A stretch of 64,000 nucleotides of DNA from contig NW_023998452.1 in the NCBI RefSeq assembly GCF_014805625.2, positions 676,455 through 740,454 of the forward strand, read 5' to 3'. A model generated the notes under the pieces. It ran no database searches, was not told the origin of the DNA, and worked only from the letters and a program-made list of their open reading frames with translations. Source of the DNA: Glossina fuscipes (Eukaryota; Arthropoda; Insecta; Diptera; Glossinidae). How positions within the stretch are numbered: the stretch's first letter is position 1; each line of letters opens with the position of its first letter. Made by a program: the position numbers and the translations under genes. This document shows positions 63,501-64,000 of this stretch, piece after piece.

Positions 63501-64000
63501 TCATCACATCCTATTTAAATAGCAAAGGTAAACTACTTTTCTTTTCCCCTCACTACTTCTCCTTTACATGACAACTTAATAATAAAATAAGCTTCATTTG
63601 CATAAAAGCATTTGCCGTTAAAGTGTCTTTGATGTAAAATGAATTCATGTTAATTATGTTAATGCGAAAATCAAGAATATTTACTTAATTAATTTTAATA
63701 AAAAAATACGAAAAACCTGCAATTTTTCTTCTGCTCTTTCCCTGCATCCTCTGCTCTTTATTTCACAAAATATATACTAAATATAATCATAAAATTCGTA
63801 GCAGTACAGCAAAGATGTATTCATAAAAATCTGTAAAATTTAATAAAATAAAGAAAAATAAGACAATGAACGACACGACGATTCCTTCACAATTTACACA
63901 AACAACAAAAGAAGAGTTTCTCTTTAAATTGTCCTGCAATTACCGGCCATATGGTAATATTAATTTTCTATCCGGCCAGTTGCTGGCCCGGGAGGCTCAG
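60537..64000. other. Non-coding stretch to window end
   Basis: A GCAT/TTGC repeat lies at about 61268-61295. A 129-codon minus frame (62409-62798) and a 94-codon minus frame (61391-61675) are unassigned. The last 60 bp turn GC-rich (ccggccag, then tgctggcccgggaggctcag), unlike the AT-rich flank, and could be the start of an exon cut by the window edge. Confidence 0.5.

Noticed and set aside
1..64000. CRISPR arrays, rRNA, prokaryotic operons, defence islands
   Set aside because: No regularly spaced identical repeats, no rRNA-like sequence, no dense co-directional genes; the DNA looks like an animal genome.

Overview
The window looks like non-coding DNA from an insect, most likely a cyclorrhaphan fly. 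It is AT-rich, full of homopolymers and microsatellites, has no operon-like gene packing, and carries decayed animal DNA transposons (three mariner relics, one Tc1-type terminal-repeat element). It also carries several copies of a short interspersed family beginning 'acaagtaag' and carrying an 'acggacggac' core, a pattern typical of drosophilid and tephritid genomes. A fruit fly (Tephritidae) is a reasonable guess, but this is inference, not proof. I found no protein-coding gene I can name. The longest open frames are 110-150 codons, match no family I recognise, and are what chance gives in 64 kb of AT-rich DNA. The window is best read as an intergenic desert or part of one or more very long introns.

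Layout. 0-4.5 kb: a decayed tRNA-shaped sequence at 282-354 (minus), then featureless DNA. 4.5-4.75 kb: mariner relic 1 (minus), with catalytic-domain and C-terminal fragments. 8-10 kb: dense simple repeats, including a (CT)n tract split by a 10-N assembly gap. 11.7 kb and 31.4 kb: fragments of the 'acggacggac' family. 13-32 kb: mostly unremarkable, with microsatellites and a pyrimidine-rich tract near 23.2 kb. 32.85-33.21 kb: a roughly 360-bp element with Tc1-like terminal inverted repeats. 38.7-39.06 kb: mariner relic 2 (plus), internally deleted. 42.95-43.03 kb: a second tRNA-shaped sequence followed by a T run. 45.02-46.02 kb: mariner relic 3 (minus), the most complete. 48.13-48.54 kb (minus) and 52.52-53.13 kb (plus): the two fullest copies of the interspersed family. 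50.4 kb: a (GT)32 microsatellite. 58.9 kb: a (GA)n tract. 60.25-60.54 kb: a foldback element with 59-bp arms that differ at one base, the most striking unexplained structure here.

No set of genes works together in this window. Its history is one of transposon insertion, internal deletion and decay, plus microsatellite growth. The near-identical arms of the 60.3-kb foldback suggest it is younger than, or differently maintained from, the heavily mutated mariners. I saw no CRISPR array, rRNA, intact tRNA, intact transposase or novel multi-gene system.
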